DNA of 64,000 bases, from contig CP040678.1 in the NCBI GenBank assembly GCA_005954745.1, positions 1,054,001 to 1,118,000 of the forward strand, written 5' to 3'. A model generated the notes under the pieces. It saw only the letters and a program-made list of their open reading frames with translations. It was not told where the DNA came from and made no database searches. The DNA is from Halostella pelagica (GTDB lineage: Archaea > Halobacteriota > Halobacteria > Halobacteriales > Natronoarchaeaceae). How positions within the stretch are numbered: position 1 is the stretch's first letter; every line of letters begins with the position of its first letter. This document shows positions 7,831 to 17,532 of this stretch, piece by piece. The translations under genes were made by a program, and so were the position numbers.

Positions 7831-10800
7831 TTACCGAGAATAGCTGGATTTCAGCTTCGGGAGCCCGGTTTCGAGTACCTCATACTGGTCCCACTCCTTG
7901 ATGTTCTCCCAAATACCCTTCTCAACATCAACGGTAACACCATCGTCGATCATTTCGTCAATGGTATCTCGGAACTCTCTGATATCGTCCAGGTCATTCT
8001 GAACTTCCTCTTTCCTCTTTAGAAGATCCTTGTCTGGATCGTCACCGCTAGTCTGTGCGTTTAGGGTTTCCAGTTCGTTTTCGAGTTCCCCAATACGAGG
8101 ATCGAGATACTGACCACGAAGCTTCGGAAGCGTGTTCGAGTCTATGCCGTGGTAGTAAACGTAGCAACTGAATCCACCGTTTGGACTTTCAAGTTGCCAA
8201 TAGATAGGGCTCCGCTCACCTCGCGGTTTGTACTCGTCGACGTGATGATACCGGAAGAAGTTCTCCCTGAGCCAATTAACAGGCTGATCGCCTAGGGCGG
8301 ATTCAAGCTCACGTTCCGCCTGCACAGAATCCTGAAAAAGTGCGTCGAGAGATTCTGAAAACAGGTTTTTCACTGAGATAGTCGAGTGGTCGAACGCAAG
8401 TATCTCGTCATCGGGAGTGGGAATTTCGCTACCGGAATCCCAACGGCCAAACAGCGAACCCACAATCAGGGACACCACCCGACCCGCTGCCGTCGTCTGT
8501 TCGTCATCAGTGTAGAGCTTGTTCTCGTACCTAAGTTGAGCCACAGTTAACGGGGAGAGCTCAGTTTCTTCTGCTGCTTCTCGGAGTGTTACCCCGTCTA
8601 ATGACTGGAGGGTCTCGACCGCTGAATCAATCCGTTCGTCATTTAGGTCAGCTACTTCCAGATACTGGTCCAAGAACTCTGGATACTCAACGTGTACATC
8701 ACGGTCTACTGGATATTCAGAGGTGTTCTTTGGGAGGTTGGCGTACATCTGCTCTTGCGTCTCAGGGGAGATCTCATATTCCTCAAAGAGGAGGGTGTCG
8801 GAAATGCCGTGAACAGTGAGGATGCAAGCTTGGGCAGCCTCCTCAGCATATTTGAGGTCTATTGCACTTGATTCAAGTAATTCCGCTAGAGCTGAACCCT
8901 CGAAGTCAGCACTAATCTCTGTTAATTGAGAGAGTGCTTTCCGCTCCCGTACCCCTGTGTTAACCAACTCGGTAAGTTCATCCCGATATTTATATTCGGT
9001 TTTTATTGGGAAACGTTTCGCATCACCCACTTCAAAATTCAATCCAGGGTTCAATCCGTTAGCAATGAACCTGTGCAAAGTCGAATTGAGGTTTGCGAGT
9101 AGTATCTCGTTGGAAATTTCTTCCGAAAAGATGGCGTGAGCTTTGTGCGAAAAGATCGTATTTTCTGGCTTTAATCGAGATACGAAGTAGTTACCGAACG
9201 ACCTGAAAGTCGTTCCCTCTTTGAAATAGTAATCCATATTCTGAGGCCTACTGCCATCGTATTCTGCGATTGGGTCACCGCCCTGTTTCCAGTCAACGCA
9301 ATCTTCAGGAATATCATAGTACTCAGAATCTGTACCACTCTTTTGGAATCGTTTGAAGCGATTCTCTAACTCAGACTGTGAGAGCTCCCAAGATTTCCGG
9401 ACGAATCGGTCATCGTCACCGGTCGCTAACCCTTGTTTGACCTCTGCGGTATCGTCGATACTTGGATATTCCGAGAATAGACTGAGAGTCTCTTCACCGA
9501 ACCAATACAGGAATGGGCGTCTGCCAATATCATCGATTCTGCTTTGAGAGAAGACATACACATCATTGTGCTCCTCTCCAGAGCGAAGGGCTTCAGCAAT
9601 CTGTTCAAGGCCAGATATCTTTTTTTCGTGATTATCATACTGGTCCTGCTCGTGTGTCATACGATAAAACCGGGAATACTGACCATCATTTGGAGGACTG
9701 CCACGAAGTACAAATGGAATAGTGAATGGCCGGTCTTTCATGGAGAAAGAATGACCAGACAGGTGGGCTGCTTCAATGAAGTAACTATCCTTCAGGAGCC
9801 TCTTGCGCAGTCCTCGGAAGTAGTAGAGAAACATAAAATTCTCCGGTGTGACCATACTAACGTGACCCATCTCCGACGAGAATGAGAGGCAACGCTCAAT
9901 AAAGGCCCCATAGACGTCGTATTTACCTACGTAGTGATCACCGAGATAGTCCTTCAGTGTCTCCCCCATCTTCTTACTCTGAAGATACGGTGGATTGCTG
10001 ACGACCGTATCGTATTCCCCCATCAGAACGTCGAGTAGTTCGACTGTTTTCCCAACCTCCGCTGCAAACATCTCCTCGATTGGGTCATTGTGTTCGAGCG
10101 CTTCACTAGCGAGGTCCTGTACGCTCTGCATTAGCCGGGATTTGATTTCGTCCCAGGACTCTTCCTCACCTCCTGCAACGAAGGTCGATTGAGAGGTTAG
10201 TCCCCCACCGCTAGTGAACTGAGCTTGACCAGTTGCCTCGAACTCTTCCCGGTATTCGTCGAGAACCTCGTCGATGCGGTCTTCGACCTGGACCAGACTG
10301 CCTAATTCTCGGATATCACCGAAGCTATTCCAGATTTGCTCTAGTATTTCTCTCTCCAGTCCTGATTCCGCACGTTCAAGTATCTCTTCTTTCCTTTCGC
10401 CGTTAATCAGCACGGCGTCTGCTGAAACGATGTTTAATTGCGGAATCTCGACATCCGGCGATTGGTCTTTCGCCTTTAGGTAGAGAGACAGTGCAGCGAT
10501 TTGCGCGGCTCCCGAATCAATATCGACTCCATAGAGGTTGTTCCGAAGGATTTCACGGGGGATGTACTTCTCAGGAACCTCACTCTCTTCCAGATACATC
10601 TGGTAGAGAACGTCGAACGCATAGAACAGCATATGACCGCTCCCGCAAGCGGGGTCAAGCACCGTGATATCCTTGACCGGTTTCGTCTCACGATTAGTCA
10701 AGGAGTCTTCTAACGGTGCGAGATAGAAGCAGTTGTCCTCATCGTCAATGTTGGTTCGCCCGTCCTGCATTTCGAGCCACAGCCGTCCCAGAGAATTATC

Positions 10801-11553
10801 TACCATCCACTCGACGATGTACCGCGGAGTGAACAGCTGAGTCTTCGTAGCGATATCAGTCCCAGCAATCTTGTAGTTCTCCTCGTCGACACGCTCGTCT
10901 ATTTCTTCGCGTTCCTCCTCACCGAAGTACTGGTACACCCAGCCCAGTGCCTCGTCGCTCTTCCAGGCATCATCGTCGATTGCATCCAAGTCATCGAGAA
11001 CTTCCTCTCGAACCTGCGCGTCAAGGTCGATGACGGTGTGTTCAGAGTCCTCGAAAATCATCCGAATCTCTGCACCGATCTCTTGGTACGCGAGGTCAAG
11101 TGCGGCACCGAAGCCGTCGTCAGGAGCGTTGGTTAATTCCCCTGCGATTTCGGCTACGGTGTGGTGCATATACGACCGGTTGCCGTACTCCGCACGTTCG
11201 GTGATGGTTTCCTCGACGAGGCCGCGAACCTCGATAGTCTTCAGCGCGACAAAGCGGTTGAGGTAGGTCTTTGTGGCTTCACGGACGTAATTCGTGATCG
11301 ACCGCTCCAGATCACCCTCCGTGGATTCAAGTTCTCGTTCGATAGCTGCGTCTATCCTATCGCGGGTATGGAGTTCCTCCGCAGAGAGATGTGTCAACTT
11401 ATCCAGTGGAAGTTTCTTGTCCTCGTAGATGCCGTACTTTTCGAGCTGTCGTCGGAGCTCGTCTTCGAGCGTGTGCCGCGTGCTGAGGATAGTGCTTCGA
11501 ATATTCGAGCGCTGATCCGACGAGAGACCGGGTTGAGCGTGTGTCGTGGACAT
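7831..11553 (-). CDS. pglX: BREX adenine-specific DNA methyltransferase PglX
   Basis: A 1,240-residue N6-adenine methyltransferase. Motif I is VLDPACGSGHMLFYAF at about residue 298 (AdoMet site) and motif IV is NPPY at about 521. The long C-terminal half should hold the target-recognition domain, and coiled-coil stretches occur near the end (a Glu/Leu-rich run ahead of KRKEEVQNDL). PglX marks host DNA at an asymmetric motif, the self signal that BREX reads. I chose the ATG at 11553 because the only upstream extension begins with TTG. That extension encodes a curious CCPACF segment, and a TATA-like TTATAAT at 11659-11665 would fit either start. A 193-base gap separates it from brxC. Confidence 0.93.
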   Translation of the reverse strand: MSTTHAQPGLSSDQRSNIRSTILSTRHTLEDELRRQLEKYGIYEDKKLPLDKLTHLSAEELHTRDRIDAAIERELESTEGDLERSITNYVREATKTYLNRFVALKTIEVRGLVEETITERAEYGNRSYMHHTVAEIAGELTNAPDDGFGAALDLAYQEIGAEIRMIFEDSEHTVIDLDAQVREEVLDDLDAIDDDAWKSDEALGWVYQYFGEEEREEIDERVDEENYKIAGTDIATKTQLFTPRYIVEWMVDNSLGRLWLEMQDGRTNIDDEDNCFYLAPLEDSLTNRETKPVKDITVLDPACGSGHMLFYAFDVLYQMYLEESEVPEKYIPREILRNNLYGVDIDSGAAQIAALSLYLKAKDQSPDVEIPQLNIVSADAVLINGERKEEILERAESGLEREILEQIWNSFGDIRELGSLVQVEDRIDEVLDEYREEFEATGQAQFTSGGGLTSQSTFVAGGEEESWDEIKSRLMQSVQDLASEALEHNDPIEEMFAAEVGKTVELLDVLMGEYDTVVSNPPYLQSKKMGETLKDYLGDHYVGKYDVYGAFIERCLSFSSEMGHVSMVTPENFMFLYYFRGLRKRLLKDSYFIEAAHLSGHSFSMKDRPFTIPFVLRGSPPNDGQYSRFYRMTHEQDQYDNHEKKISGLEQIAEALRSGEEHNDVYVFSQSRIDDIGRRPFLYWFGEETLSLFSEYPSIDDTAEVKQGLATGDDDRFVRKSWELSQSELENRFKRFQKSGTDSEYYDIPEDCVDWKQGGDPIAEYDGSRPQNMDYYFKEGTTFRSFGNYFVSRLKPENTIFSHKAHAIFSEEISNEILLANLNSTLHRFIANGLNPGLNFEVGDAKRFPIKTEYKYRDELTELVNTGVRERKALSQLTEISADFEGSALAELLESSAIDLKYAEEAAQACILTVHGISDTLLFEEYEISPETQEQMYANLPKNTSEYPVDRDVHVEYPEFLDQYLEVADLNDERIDSAVETLQSLDGVTLREAAEETELSPLTVAQLRYENKLYTDDEQTTAAGRVVSLIVGSLFGRWDSGSEIPTPDDEILAFDHSTISVKNLFSESLDALFQDSVQAERELESALGDQPVNWLRENFFRYHHVDEYKPRGERSPIYWQLESPNGGFSCYVYYHGIDSNTLPKLRGQYLDPRIGELENELETLNAQTSGDDPDKDLLKRKEEVQNDLDDIREFRDTIDEMIDDGVTVDVEKGIWENIKEWDQYEVLETGLPKLKSSYSR

Positions 11554-11746
11554 GTATATCAGAGGGTCGCGTACTTCCGCGAAACAGGCGGGACAGCAGT
11601 ACGCTGTGTCGGAATTCCCGCCCGCGATGACATACAACGAGCAAGTATTCGGCGTGTCTTATAATTGTGGGAGAGCGTTCTGTCCCCGACTAACAAGCCC
11701 GGGATAGCTTGTCAAGGAGAAGAATATTCCCGGGACGGTGTGTGAG

Positions 11747-14700
11747 CTACCGGAATCTGATTTCGACGTCGCCGTCCTGATCGAGGAGGGTCTCGATCTT
11801 GTCTCGAAGATCGGCGACTGGCTCATCGACGTCATTAGGCTCAGTAACGACGGTGTTCCCGAAGATAGCTGAAGTGTCTACTTTCTCGTGGATCTTCCCA
11901 TCATCGTCGTCTTCTTCGAGATCGTCGATTTGCTCTTTCGCTAACGTCTCGAAGTGGTCAACAGTCTGGATGTTCTCAATAACCCAGTTGAGCGACGGAC
12001 TTGGGTTGATATGGTCCTTACCCGAGATATTCAGATCGACCGTCCTCTCACCTTGACGCTCTGTAAGCTCCGAAAGGGCCGATTCCAGATCAGCGTCGTC
12101 GATGTCGTCACCTGCGTACGCCCGGACGTTGTCGATTGATGTGGTATAGGTCTCGTAGCGCTGCTCGTACAGTTCCTCGTACGTAGAGGCGAATGCCTCG
12201 GCGGCCGTCCGGTAATCGGTCTTGACGTCGTTCCACTGTTCGATGACGCCCTCGGTGTCCAGCGTGTTCTTGACGCGGTTAGCGGAGTCACGAGCTTCGT
12301 CGCTGACATCAACGAGCCCCGGGTGGTCAGCTGCTTCGTCGACGAGCGTCTCCCACTCTCCAGCGATGAAGTCCTGAATCGTTTCGTACTCTTCTAAGTG
12401 GTTCTCGCCGTTCGGTTCGCCACAGAAGTCGGCGACCGCTTTCGCTGATTTGGTGAGATCCTCCAGTTCGTCCTCGAACTCGACGAACTTCTTGATGCGC
12501 TTAGCGGAAGTGGGTTGCTGGAGCAGATTGTTGAGTCGGTTCTGGAAGTCCTCAACGTCGTCGGCCAGGGGGAAATTCACCCTCCGTAGCTGGGAGAGTA
12601 GCGTACTCGTCGTTGACACCCAGTCGTTTGCTTCTTCTCGGATTCCCTCGTCGACTGCCTGGTCAGTGGATTTGACCTTCCGGTCGAACAGCCGGTCGAG
12701 TAGCTGCTTGGCGTCGGTTCGAGTTTCGACATCGACGGTCTCTCGCTCGTCGAAGGACGTGGACTTGAACTTCGTGACCTGGGTGAACAGTTCCTGTGCG
12801 CCGTCCTCTGTGTACGTGCCGTACGTTCGTTCCTTGTAGGTCGGAATGATAGAGCCGTTCCGGAAGAGGACCGCTGTGGCGAGTCGGACGACCTCTCGGC
12901 TCCACCCGTAGGGGGGTTCGCCGAAATGGTTAATAAGGTCGCCACCGGTGCGGTTTTCACCGGCCTTTTCGCGCCGTTGGATTTCGTCCTCGACTTCGGA
13001 GGAGATTCGGGCTTCGGCGATGAGCTCACCGTCCTGAACGACACCTAACTCTGAGAACACCGATGGGTTCGACGATCCTTGTAGGTCGCCGAAAATCTCT
13101 GAGATGTGTCGGTCTTTGACTGTCGCGGAGCCGTGCTTGAAGCTAGTGAAGACTTTCGGGATGGCGTTATCGGCTTTCCGTGCAACGAGTGAGCCGAGCG
13201 AGGTGTTTGTTGCGTCGAATTCGTCGGTTTCCCCGTTGTAAATGAGCTTGCCTCGCTGGAAGCTGCGCTCGAACTCCCGTTTGACTTCGTTCCGGAGGCG
13301 CTGGAGATCTTCCTGTTTCTGGCCGAGCGCTTCCTGTTCTTCCTGGCTCAGTTCCTCACCGCGCTTCTCTTTGACGATCGTGTTGATCTGATAGATCGAC
13401 TTGAGCTTCTCGTAGATATCGTTCTGTTTCGCGTCGTCTGCGACCCAGTAGAGGGTGTCGTCCTCGCTGAAGCTCTGGGTCTTCAGACCATCAGGGTCGA
13501 TATCTTCGTACCGCTGGTAGATCGGAGAGTACGTTTTGAGGTCGATGTAGCCCTTGGATGTGATTTGCTCGTCGTCGATGGTTAGGTTCAACTGGAACGT
13601 CTGACCCTCGTAGTTGACGCGCGAGGTGTCGTCGAGGATATCGTTCAGGAAACGCTTGGACGACCGACGGATGTCGCCCGGCCCGACATCGATTCCTTTG
13701 ATTTCGTTTTCGAGCTCTTGCTCGGTTTCTTTCAGGATCCGATATCCTTCCTCATCATGGCGGACGTAGCCCGCATCGACGAGGGCGTCGAGGGTGTCTT
13801 CCACTTCGCTTTCCAGCTCTTGGGTGGGGCCAAGTTCCCTCTGGAGTGACGTCGCAATGTTGTCGGCAGTGTTCGGGATCCACGGCAGCTGTTGGAGCAA
13901 ATAAAGTGCTTTCAGAACACGGCGGGAGATTTCATCCGCAGCATTCTGTGGGCTTGCCTCGCGGATGGATTTGACGTCGCTACTGGGGATGTCGTTGCTA
14001 ATCTCGTCGAAGATCATGTCCATCGTGACGAGGGAACCCAGTTCGTCGTTGTAGAGGTGATCTTCGTCTTTGAGAACGCTTTGTGTGACGTCAATTAGGG
14101 TTCGTTCTCCTCCTGTTAACTGGTCGCTCGAACCCTTTCCGAGTGCCTGAAAGATTTCCGGCAGGATATCCAGTTGATATGGGAGGAAGGGGTAGCAGTC
14201 GATGAAGTTGTCTCTGGTGATCGACTTTAAACTCTGACCGGAGTCCAGCTTGTAGCGAGCCGAGAGGATTCCCTCGTGTTGGTCATAGAGGTCGCCGAGA
14301 ACCCCTCTAAACTCGCCTTTTTTGCTGAGAACGCGGTCACGGACGACCTTGTCGAGGTTTTCGGAGGTGAGGTCGAACCGATGGGGGAAGCGGTCGATGA
14401 CCTTCGACTCCTCGGCTTCCTTCTCAAGGACACCGGGAATTAGTTGCTGGAGTTGCTCTTGGGATGTGACACCAAGGAAGATCTTGCCCTTTCCTTTCTG
14501 TCCGAACTCCTCAACGATGCTCTGCAGTTCCAAGAGGAGTTGTCCGTCGTCACCAATAAACTGAGAGATCTCGTCGATGAAGACGAAGTACCGACAATTG
14601 TCACCCGTTTCCGCTTCGCGTTTTTCGACATGCCCGACGATATCTTCTGCCAGCGTCGAGGCGTTGATTAGGACGTTGTCCTGAACGTCATCAATTGCCC

Positions 14701-15388
14701 GGCCAGCTTCGTCCTCACTACTGTACTCGCCGGTTTCAACGAGGGCTTCCTTCATATCCGGCCGGACGAACATAGCCTCGTTGCGCACCTCGGCCCAATC
14801 CTTCCCGGTGTTTTTCTCGATAGCATCCACGAAATCGTCGTAGACGTCTCGGGATTCGAGCTCTTGTTCCATCTGCGCAACCCAGGGCATCGACGCGTAG
14901 CCACGTGAGATGTTGAATTCCCGGTGAATGATCTCCGTAATCGACTCGCTACCGGATGCATCGGCTTTTGCGCCGATCTGGAACATCAACACCTCGGAGT
15001 CGAATTTTTGGGTTACGGAGCCGACCGCGCCGTCGAGCATCTCGTTATTCTCGATTCGATCCCGGAACATGTCGGCTGCCTGGGTGTCGTCGAATTCGCG
15101 GTTTTCCAGGACGTGTCCGAGAATCTTCATGAAGTGGCTCTTCCCGGAGCCGAAGAAGCCGGAAACCCACATACCGACGTCTTCCGTCTGCGCGTGTTCG
15201 GTATCGATGACGGCCTCTAAGGCCTCCGAGAAGTGCCGTTCAAGCTGTGGTGTGAGGATGTACTCTTCGAGTTCTTTTTTGACGACGGTCGGGTCGTCGT
15301 TGTCAACTTTGACGACACGGTCGATCTTTCGATTGATCGGCCGGTAGAATATTTCGTGTATCTGGTGTGATGTGGTAGTGTCACTCAT
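11747..15388 (-). CDS. brxC: BREX ATPase BrxC (PglY-like)
   Basis: A 1,213-residue P-loop ATPase. Walker A is GFFGSGKS at residues 77-84 and Walker B is YFVFIDEISQF near residue 270. The rest is largely helical with charged coiled-coil segments, as expected for the BrxC/PglY family, and the length is typical. In studied systems BrxC is needed for both methylation and phage defence, probably as a large oligomeric scaffold. The start ATG at 15388 overlaps the end of brxB by 8 bases. Only one brxC/pglY gene is present, whereas type 5 systems, frequent in haloarchaea, usually carry two. Confidence 0.92.
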   Translation of the reverse strand: MSDTTTSHQIHEIFYRPINRKIDRVVKVDNDDPTVVKKELEEYILTPQLERHFSEALEAVIDTEHAQTEDVGMWVSGFFGSGKSHFMKILGHVLENREFDDTQAADMFRDRIENNEMLDGAVGSVTQKFDSEVLMFQIGAKADASGSESITEIIHREFNISRGYASMPWVAQMEQELESRDVYDDFVDAIEKNTGKDWAEVRNEAMFVRPDMKEALVETGEYSSEDEAGRAIDDVQDNVLINASTLAEDIVGHVEKREAETGDNCRYFVFIDEISQFIGDDGQLLLELQSIVEEFGQKGKGKIFLGVTSQEQLQQLIPGVLEKEAEESKVIDRFPHRFDLTSENLDKVVRDRVLSKKGEFRGVLGDLYDQHEGILSARYKLDSGQSLKSITRDNFIDCYPFLPYQLDILPEIFQALGKGSSDQLTGGERTLIDVTQSVLKDEDHLYNDELGSLVTMDMIFDEISNDIPSSDVKSIREASPQNAADEISRRVLKALYLLQQLPWIPNTADNIATSLQRELGPTQELESEVEDTLDALVDAGYVRHDEEGYRILKETEQELENEIKGIDVGPGDIRRSSKRFLNDILDDTSRVNYEGQTFQLNLTIDDEQITSKGYIDLKTYSPIYQRYEDIDPDGLKTQSFSEDDTLYWVADDAKQNDIYEKLKSIYQINTIVKEKRGEELSQEEQEALGQKQEDLQRLRNEVKREFERSFQRGKLIYNGETDEFDATNTSLGSLVARKADNAIPKVFTSFKHGSATVKDRHISEIFGDLQGSSNPSVFSELGVVQDGELIAEARISSEVEDEIQRREKAGENRTGGDLINHFGEPPYGWSREVVRLATAVLFRNGSIIPTYKERTYGTYTEDGAQELFTQVTKFKSTSFDERETVDVETRTDAKQLLDRLFDRKVKSTDQAVDEGIREEANDWVSTTSTLLSQLRRVNFPLADDVEDFQNRLNNLLQQPTSAKRIKKFVEFEDELEDLTKSAKAVADFCGEPNGENHLEEYETIQDFIAGEWETLVDEAADHPGLVDVSDEARDSANRVKNTLDTEGVIEQWNDVKTDYRTAAEAFASTYEELYEQRYETYTTSIDNVRAYAGDDIDDADLESALSELTERQGERTVDLNISGKDHINPSPSLNWVIENIQTVDHFETLAKEQIDDLEEDDDDGKIHEKVDTSAIFGNTVVTEPNDVDEPVADLRDKIETLLDQDGDVEIRFR

Positions 15389-15950
15389 GTCCGATCACCC
15401 TTGCGCGGTAATATGTTCCTTCAGATTCATCGAGGAATCTTAAGCTCTTGTCATCGACTTTCGCCGGATAACAGAATACGATTGGCGTATCGTCCGGTGT
15501 GTTCGTTTCTAATTGTCCCATCAGAGTGGAGGCGCTAGCGAACGGGTAGAGAATACCCATTCGGTAGACAATAACGGTGTCAGCTTTCTCAGCCTGTTTT
15601 GCAATCGCAGACGCCAGTTTTCCCATCTCTCCGCCGTCCAATAGGGATGATTTCAACCCATCAAGTAGCTGGTCTCTATCTCTTCGTTCGAGATCGGCAA
15701 CTCTGTCCAGAATTTCACGGTCTTTGAGGATTGAAAAGACTAGTTCACGCATATCGATTCCAGCGACATTCTGATTATGGTACTCTAATTTATCGATGAG
15801 ATTCCGGACTTCCTCATCGACCCCAATCTCGTCAGCTGGGTCGTATGTGAATACAATAAAGGGTACTCCTGCCCGCTTCCCGACTTCGTCTCGGTCATCC
15901 CGAACGAGCCGTTCGACCTCTTCGAGCCGTTCCTGAAAGTCAGAAGGCAT
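15381..15950 (-). CDS. brxB: BREX protein BrxB (DUF1788)
   Basis: A 189-residue protein with the DUF1788 pattern: an N-terminal helix pair (FQERLEEVERLVRDD), a central strand FIVFTYDPADE, the region TVIVYRMGILYPFASASTLM and a C-terminal strand IVFCYPAKVD. BrxB is a small core component of BREX, needed for activity, and probably helps recruit PglZ/BrxC complexes. It overlaps brxA by 11 bases upstream and brxC by 8 bases downstream, a tight arrangement implying coupled translation and fixed stoichiometry. Length and motifs are normal. Confidence 0.92.
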   Translation of the reverse strand: MPSDFQERLEEVERLVRDDRDEVGKRAGVPFIVFTYDPADEIGVDEEVRNLIDKLEYHNQNVAGIDMRELVFSILKDREILDRVADLERRDRDQLLDGLKSSLLDGGEMGKLASAIAKQAEKADTVIVYRMGILYPFASASTLMGQLETNTPDDTPIVFCYPAKVDDKSLRFLDESEGTYYRARVIGHE

Positions 15951-16752
15951 TGATGAGATTCTCCATACTATCGTACTTTCTCACGAGTCGTTCTGTAGAG
16001 CCACGTTTCTCGTAGGTTACGTATTGCGGGGAGATATCCCGAATCCGTCGCTGTACCTCTGACTCATTCATGAGGAACAACTTCCAGTCTTCGTGCTCGA
16101 TGATTTCCGCCGCGGAGTTTGCGCCTTTCTGGAAGAGCCGATACACTACATAGGCGATGGTTTCATCCGGGATGTATGTGACTGCGAATTCCTTCCGTTG
16201 GGTTCCCTCTAGGAGACCAAAGTTACGGAGGGACGTGAGATATTTGGTAGCGGCCTCGTTGATCGTTGATTCTGAACGCTCTCGCAGATCCGCGTAGTTC
16301 TCTTGAATCGATTCGATGAATTCGACGATGTCGACAGCTTGGACTGCGAGCGTTCCACGCTCAAATTCTGGATAGAGGAAATCAGTTGTAACGAGTCGAA
16401 TGAACGGGTCTTGGGCGAATTCGTAGTAAAGACACCAGTCCACCACGTCACTACGAACGCCCGCAGTCACCACCTGCATCAGTGGGGTTTCCGTGTACTC
16501 CTCCTTGTCGGGGATATGGCGACGCGTTACTTCCCGGAGAATATTTGTCCGATATTCGTCCGTGTTCTTGTTCAGGATGTTCCCCTCTACGACTTGGCGC
16601 TCCAGCCCCTCGTGGGATTCGTATTCGGCGTAGGTACTGAGAATTGTCTTGGTTTCGTCGATATACGTACTGTGGTGGGCGATTTTCGGGTCGAGACTCG
16701 GCGTTGCATCTGTATCGTTGCTATCTTCCGGATCGATATGCTCGTTACTCAT
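15940..16752 (-). CDS. brxA: BREX protein BrxA (DUF1819)
   Basis: A 270-residue DUF1819 protein, slightly longer than usual because of an acidic N-terminal tail of about 30 residues, a common haloarchaeal addition. Visible family features are the LREVTRRHIP region, VDWCLYYEFAQDPFIRLVTTDFL, a helical TKYLTSLRNFGLL segment and a C-terminal winged-helix-like part ending DSMENLINAF. BrxA homologues are small DNA-binding proteins with helical folds. The gene follows brxE after 9 bases and overlaps brxB by 11. Confidence 0.92.
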   Translation of the reverse strand: MSNEHIDPEDSNDTDATPSLDPKIAHHSTYIDETKTILSTYAEYESHEGLERQVVEGNILNKNTDEYRTNILREVTRRHIPDKEEYTETPLMQVVTAGVRSDVVDWCLYYEFAQDPFIRLVTTDFLYPEFERGTLAVQAVDIVEFIESIQENYADLRERSESTINEAATKYLTSLRNFGLLEGTQRKEFAVTYIPDETIAYVVYRLFQKGANSAAEIIEHEDWKLFLMNESEVQRRIRDISPQYVTYEKRGSTERLVRKYDSMENLINAF

Positions 16753-16761
16753 ATGGATATC

Positions 16762-17412
16762 TCACGCGCTTTCGGATTTAAGTTCTGACTTGAGGGGGTA
16801 GTACGGTACACAGAGACGCTCGGTGCTATGTCCGTACGCTTGTAGAAGGGTGACCAGCAGCCGCCACTTCTCTGGTTCAACCTCGGACTGTGTGTACCCA
16901 TCTTCCTCGATTTGGAATGAACCACCGGTTCCTGGTTCGGTGAGCGTGGTAGACTCCGCTGTGATGTTTGATCCGGTTTGATCGATGATTCGGTCCGTCC
17001 ACCCTCTATCCAGTGATTGCACAGAGACATTCTCAAGTGCCTCCAGAGGATTGTCGTCGGTAGCTTCGATGTCTTCAAGGGCGGCAGAGATACGCGATTC
17101 CACTTGTGGGCCGAACGAAAAAAGAGAGATGGAATCTGCTGGAAGGTGGTCTGATTCTGCTTTCCGCCCGACTTTCGATGCGAGGGTAATTCGAGATTGG
17201 AGTTGTGTTTTTGGCGTTACTTCTTCGAGTCGTGCCCGCCCAGTCTCGGACAGAACTCGTGAGTCCCACCAGCCTTGATTATTCGACTCGCCCACGCGCT
17301 CTATCAACAGACGTGCGGCGATCAGGTCAAGAAAGAACTCATTATCAATACCCGCGTTACTGAGTGTATCTTTAGTCGAGACGAACGCATCGACGAGATC
17401 AGTTGAAGTCAT
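16762..17412 (-). CDS. brxE: BREX protein BrxE family
   Basis: A 216-residue protein. The segment LLIERVGESNNQGWWDSRVL near residue 45, followed by a TPKTQLQSRITLAS region and a SISLFSFGPQVESRI region, matches the BrxE pattern (VARLGE, WWDS, FPRT, LFRL). BrxE is described mainly from type 6 BREX, where it also precedes brxA; its role is not established. I chose the ATG at 17412; a GTG at 17424 adds four residues. It is the first gene of the leftward BREX operon, and a TATA-like element (TTAAGAAAA on the minus strand, about 17457-17465) lies upstream. The divergent neighbour is the frameshifted phosphoesterase gene. Confidence 0.8.
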   Translation of the reverse strand: MTSTDLVDAFVSTKDTLSNAGIDNEFFLDLIAARLLIERVGESNNQGWWDSRVLSETGRARLEEVTPKTQLQSRITLASKVGRKAESDHLPADSISLFSFGPQVESRISAALEDIEATDDNPLEALENVSVQSLDRGWTDRIIDQTGSNITAESTTLTEPGTGGSFQIEEDGYTQSEVEPEKWRLLVTLLQAYGHSTERLCVPYYPLKSELKSESA

Positions 17413-17532
17413 ATCTACATCCACAGGAGGTGGTGGCTTAGAACCAACGCCTCCCGTTTTCTTAAGAGCAAACGGTACGTGCCGTCCATCACGGGTTTAA
17501 TATCGCCAGACAGGATTGGGATAGTGTATACG

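Noticed and set aside
11554-11637. TTG-started N-terminal extension of PglX containing a CCPACF segment
   Set aside because: TTG start is unlikely and the extension is not typical of PglX; the ATG at 11553 is preferred. A TATA-like box at 11659 leaves a small doubt.
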